Source: Paenibacillus thalictri (GTDB lineage: Bacteria > Bacillota > Bacilli > Paenibacillales > NBRC-103111). From it: a DNA stretch of 64,000 bases. The stretch covers positions 372,001 through 436,000 of the forward strand of contig NZ_SIRE01000005.1 of the NCBI RefSeq assembly GCF_004307995.1, written 5' to 3'. Under the pieces are notes generated by a model that saw only the letters and a list, made by a program, of their open reading frames with translations, ran no database searches and was not told where the DNA came from. Positions 61,281 to 64,000 of this stretch are shown here, piece after piece (position 1 is the stretch's first letter; each line of letters starts with the position of its first letter). Both the position numbers and the translations under genes were made by a program.

Positions 61281-61307
61281 AAAGGATCTGCCGCGGCAGA
61301 TCCTTTT
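61281..61307. terminator. Terminator after the ECF sigma gene
   Basis: A 26-bp perfect palindrome (61281-61306) built on AAAGGATCTGCC and its complement, then TGCATG. T run is short, but the stem is strong and may work in both directions. Confidence 0.72.
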
Positions 61308-61370
61308 GCATGATTGTAAGAAGAAAGTATGACACGCCGCGGTGAGACCGGAGATTGCCTTTCAGATTTA

Positions 61371-62549
61371 TTAGGCAAGTTTTTTTATCTGCTGTTCTTG
61401 AATATCCAGGACTCCGCTTATCTGAAAAGTCGCCCATGCAGAAGCAAAACAAACAGCTGAAAAAATCCCGATTGCCGCAAACCCATTAAACCAGGAATAA
61501 AGCATTCCTGCAGTCCAGGCACCAAGTGTTACAGAGGCGTACATGGTCGCATTAGTCAAACTGGTGATGGTCCCCCTGATGGATGGATTTAGCTCCGATA
61601 ATAAGCTGGCAATCACAGGTGTCATTATATTAAGGGCTACCGAAATACTTAAATACACGATACATATCGTCCAGATCCATGGCATGTGCGGCAAAATAAT
61701 AAACAAAGGCACAATCAGCAGACTGGAGAAAAGTATGGTTTTATAAGGCTTATACCTTTGGACAATCAAAGCACTGCATAAACTTCCTAGCAAATTGCCA
61801 ACCCCGATAAAAATCATCATGTATCCAACTTGTTCCACCGAAAAATGGAATGTATCGGTGATCCATTTGCCGATAAAAGAGAAGGAAGAAAAGTTACCCA
61901 ATTGGAATAAAAAATAAGCAGCATATACACGTCTTGCTTTTTCACTTGTAAGTAAGGGGATGTATCTTTTAAAAATTGCCCTATTATTTTTAGACGTGGT
62001 GCGCGGTTTCATCGACGGCATGATGAAAAGAACCAAAACGGTTAATACGAGTGAAAATCCGCCGACTGCAAAAAACGAGAAACTCCAGTGTGTGGAAGCT
62101 AACAAGCTTCCTACGGGAATACCAAGTACTTGGGCGACAGCTAGCCCGGCCAACACAATCCCAAAAACCTTCGTTATCTTTGGAACCGGAAATAAAGACG
62201 GGATCGCGGCCCATACCTGCGGACCTGTAAAGGATGCGCTGACTCCAGCTAAAAAGCGAAATAACAGCATGGTCCAAAAGTTATTTGCATAGCCGCATAA
62301 AAACGTGGTAATGGAGAAACAGAACATGCCCCAAAACATCACTTTTTTGCGATCCCACCCATCGGATAACGGTCCTGCGATTAAGGCGAATACGGCATAC
62401 CCTAACGCATATGCACCCATCAGCCACCCGGAAATCCCAGTAGGGATATGATACAAGTTTTGTAGAGTTGGCAGCAGAGGTGAGATCAAAAATACATCGG
62501 TACCGATTACAAACATGATCAAAAACAATAAAAAAATCACCATACGCAT
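61371..62549 (-). CDS. MFS transporter
   Basis: A 392-residue major facilitator permease with twelve predicted segments. The loop 2-3 motif reads GPLSDGWDRKKVMFWG. It resembles the drug-efflux DHA1 group (start MRMVIFLLFLIMFVIGTDVF). Base composition is more AT-rich than neighbouring genes, hinting at transfer. It is divergent from the phospholipase D-like gene, with a 132-base gap. Confidence 0.88.
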   Translation of the reverse strand: MRMVIFLLFLIMFVIGTDVFLISPLLPTLQNLYHIPTGISGWLMGAYALGYAVFALIAGPLSDGWDRKKVMFWGMFCFSITTFLCGYANNFWTMLLFRFLAGVSASFTGPQVWAAIPSLFPVPKITKVFGIVLAGLAVAQVLGIPVGSLLASTHWSFSFFAVGGFSLVLTVLVLFIMPSMKPRTTSKNNRAIFKRYIPLLTSEKARRVYAAYFLFQLGNFSSFSFIGKWITDTFHFSVEQVGYMMIFIGVGNLLGSLCSALIVQRYKPYKTILFSSLLIVPLFIILPHMPWIWTICIVYLSISVALNIMTPVIASLLSELNPSIRGTITSLTNATMYASVTLGAWTAGMLYSWFNGFAAIGIFSAVCFASAWATFQISGVLDIQEQQIKKLA

Positions 62550-62681
62550 TTTGAGAAGTCTCCTTTTTGGTTTAAATTTTCATACTCATGAATAAGTCGA
62601 ATGAGTTAGAAGGATTTTTACATTATTTCTTCATTTTCTTATGCTAAACTAGTAGTAATCCTATTAAAAAGGAGCTGCAGC

Positions 62682-64000
62682 ATGTCGCATATACCTTATA
62701 TCGAATCCGGTTCATATCCCGTGCGGCTGGGAAATACCGTGCGGCCTCTTGTGGACAGCGCCCCCACGTTCCGTCGCATATGTGAGGCAATTGAAGGAGC
62801 ACGGCAGAGCGTGTGGCTGTCCATCACTTTTATGGATCCCGAATTTCAAATGCCGGATCAACGAGGCTCCATATTGGATGTATTGGACCGGGCCGCCGAA
62901 AGCGGACTTGATGTTCGCATCATGTTCTGGCGTCCAAATCCGGAGAGCAGCGGGTATGGTCAAGCTTTCGCAGGCTCTAGCGCCGAGCGGGACATGCTTG
63001 CCGCTCGTGGTTCGAAGTTCCGGGCACGTTGGGACCGCGCATATGGCCGGTATTGCCAACATCAAAAAATATGGCTTATCGATGCCGGGGCACCGTCCGA
63101 AACGACGTTTGTCGGCGGGATCAACCCGACCTTCAAAACGTTTGAGCCTGGACACAAAGGGGAGGGGCATCGACATGACGTTTATGTCGAAGTGACAGGC
63201 CCGTCTGCAACCGATGTTCACCATAATTTCGTCCAGCGATGGAACGAAGCCAGTGAACGGATGGAAGCGGACGGAGTGTGGGGTCACAATAGCGAAGACG
63301 ATCTGCCTTTTCCTGAACAAGTATCCGCTTCATGCGGAAATACCCCGGTGCAGATTCAAAGGAATATATATGCCGACCGGTACCGTCAGAGTTATGCGGC
63401 ACCCGGGAGTTCCGCTATGGATATAGCGGCCGGCGAGCATTCCATTACCGAGCAATACATACTAGCAATTGATGCTGCGCGCCGCACGATCTACATTGAA
63501 AATCAGGCGCTACCGATTCCGGACATTGCCGTCAAATTGGAAGACGCGCTTAAACGCGGCGTAGATATTGTGCTGCTAGTTCCGGCCGAACCGGAAAATC
63601 ATGTGCGTGAAGCTCGTCGCGATCCGGCCCGCAAAGGATATTTTGATCATATTGAGGCGCTTGGCCGTTACGAGAATTTTACGCTTGCCGGCATAGCGGG
63701 ACCAAATGAGCAGGGGGGACGCAGCAGCATTTACGTACACGCCAAAATCATGCTAGTCGATGACGAATGGGTCACAATCGGCTCCTGCAACCTGCACGCG
63801 AATTCGCTGATCGGCCATTCCGAGATGAACGCTGCGATATGGGATTCCCATATGGTGCAGGCGTTTCGCCGTCAGCTGTTTCTCGAACACCTGGCACAAG
63901 ACACGAAGGAAATGAGTGATCGCCAGGCACTTCGTCTGTATCGCAGCATCGCTCATGAAAACAAGCTCAAAGGTTTACGCGGCGACTACGATTGGGAAGG
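62682..64000 (+). CDS. Phospholipase D-like protein with two HKD motifs (cut by window edge)
   Basis: The frame starts at ATG 62682 behind AAGGAG and is open to the window's right edge, about 439 residues so far. Two complete HxKx4D motifs are visible: H127-Q-K129-IWLI-D134 and H353-A-K355-IMLV-D360, each followed by the usual small-residue stretch (GGINPT, GSCNL). Both halves of one PLD active site are therefore present. It could be a phospholipase, a cardiolipin synthase relative or a nuclease; no signal peptide or membrane segment is seen in the visible part. Confidence 0.88.
   Translation, partial: MSHIPYIESGSYPVRLGNTVRPLVDSAPTFRRICEAIEGARQSVWLSITFMDPEFQMPDQRGSILDVLDRAAESGLDVRIMFWRPNPESSGYGQAFAGSSAERDMLAARGSKFRARWDRAYGRYCQHQKIWLIDAGAPSETTFVGGINPTFKTFEPGHKGEGHRHDVYVEVTGPSATDVHHNFVQRWNEASERMEADGVWGHNSEDDLPFPEQVSASCGNTPVQIQRNIYADRYRQSYAAPGSSAMDIAAGEHSITEQYILAIDAARRTIYIENQALPIPDIAVKLEDALKRGVDIVLLVPAEPENHVREARRDPARKGYFDHIEALGRYENFTLAGIAGPNEQGGRSSIYVHAKIMLVDDEWVTIGSCNLHANSLIGHSEMNAAIWDSHMVQAFRRQLFLEHLAQDTKEMSDRQALRLYRSIAHENKLKGLRGDYDWE

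Overview
The window looks like chromosome from a Gram-positive, endospore-forming bacterium, most likely a member of the Paenibacillaceae. The reasons are a complete GerA-type germinant receptor operon, strong AGGAGG-type ribosome binding sites with frequent GTG/TTG starts, YesM/YesN-style kinase plus AraC-type regulator pairs beside CUT1 sugar ABC transporters, a purine riboswitch, and XerS. I see no rRNA, tRNA, CRISPR array or phage genes. Two genes run off the edges: an MFS permease on the left and a phospholipase D-like protein on the right.

Layout. 1-3.4 kb: MFS permease, a fused MoxR ATPase/VWA protein and a GIY-YIG protein. 3.6-5.75 kb: topoisomerase III. 5.98-9.65 kb: a 2-oxoacid:ferredoxin oxidoreductase built from two fused chains, plus a small unknown protein. 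10.4-12.0 kb: a guanine-class riboswitch ahead of an FAD-dependent dehydrogenase. 12.1-15.5 kb: housekeeping-type genes (hydroxyacid dehydrogenase, RarD, aldo/keto reductase). 15.5-20.4 kb, minus strand: germinant receptor operon in the order B-A-C-C. 20.5-23.2 kb: a PepSY/FTP-like protein and an ArsB/NhaD-type transporter with a riboswitch-like attenuated leader. 23.2-31.4 kb: a LacI-controlled nucleoside or pentose uptake and salvage locus. 31.5-36.3 kb: Crp-like regulator, HAD phosphatase, acetyltransferase, methyltransferase and XerS. 36.3-50.4 kb: a sugar/organosulfur locus (two-component system, CUT1 ABC transporter, APS kinase, two sulfatase-superfamily enzymes, a sulfonate-type ABC transporter). 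50.5-59.4 kb: a second two-component system, FGGY kinase, AraC regulator, aldo/keto reductase and GH38 alpha-mannosidase. 59.7-64 kb: a YciI/ECF sigma pair, an MFS permease and the phospholipase D-like gene.

How genes work together. In the 23-31 kb locus three near-identical LacI-type operators, a nucleoside hydrolase, an orotate-phosphoribosyltransferase-like enzyme, a ribokinase and a CUT1 transporter suggest import of a nucleoside, cleavage to base and pentose, and recapture of both. In the 36-50 kb locus a sensor/regulator and sugar transporter sit with an APS-kinase-like protein translationally coupled to a sulfatase-like enzyme that has Thr in place of the formylglycine Cys. A canonical Cys-type sulfatase and a sulfonate-type transporter follow under a second promoter region.

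Unusual DNA. A palindrome of the form ACATAA-N6-TTATGT occurs four times, once directly upstream of xerS. Two of the copies sit in a 110-bp noncoding segment that aligns without gaps at 36.3 and 45.8 kb. Two copies of a 172-173 bp MITE with 8-bp target duplications lie in opposite orientations; one inserted right against the ribosome binding site of the Crp-like gene.
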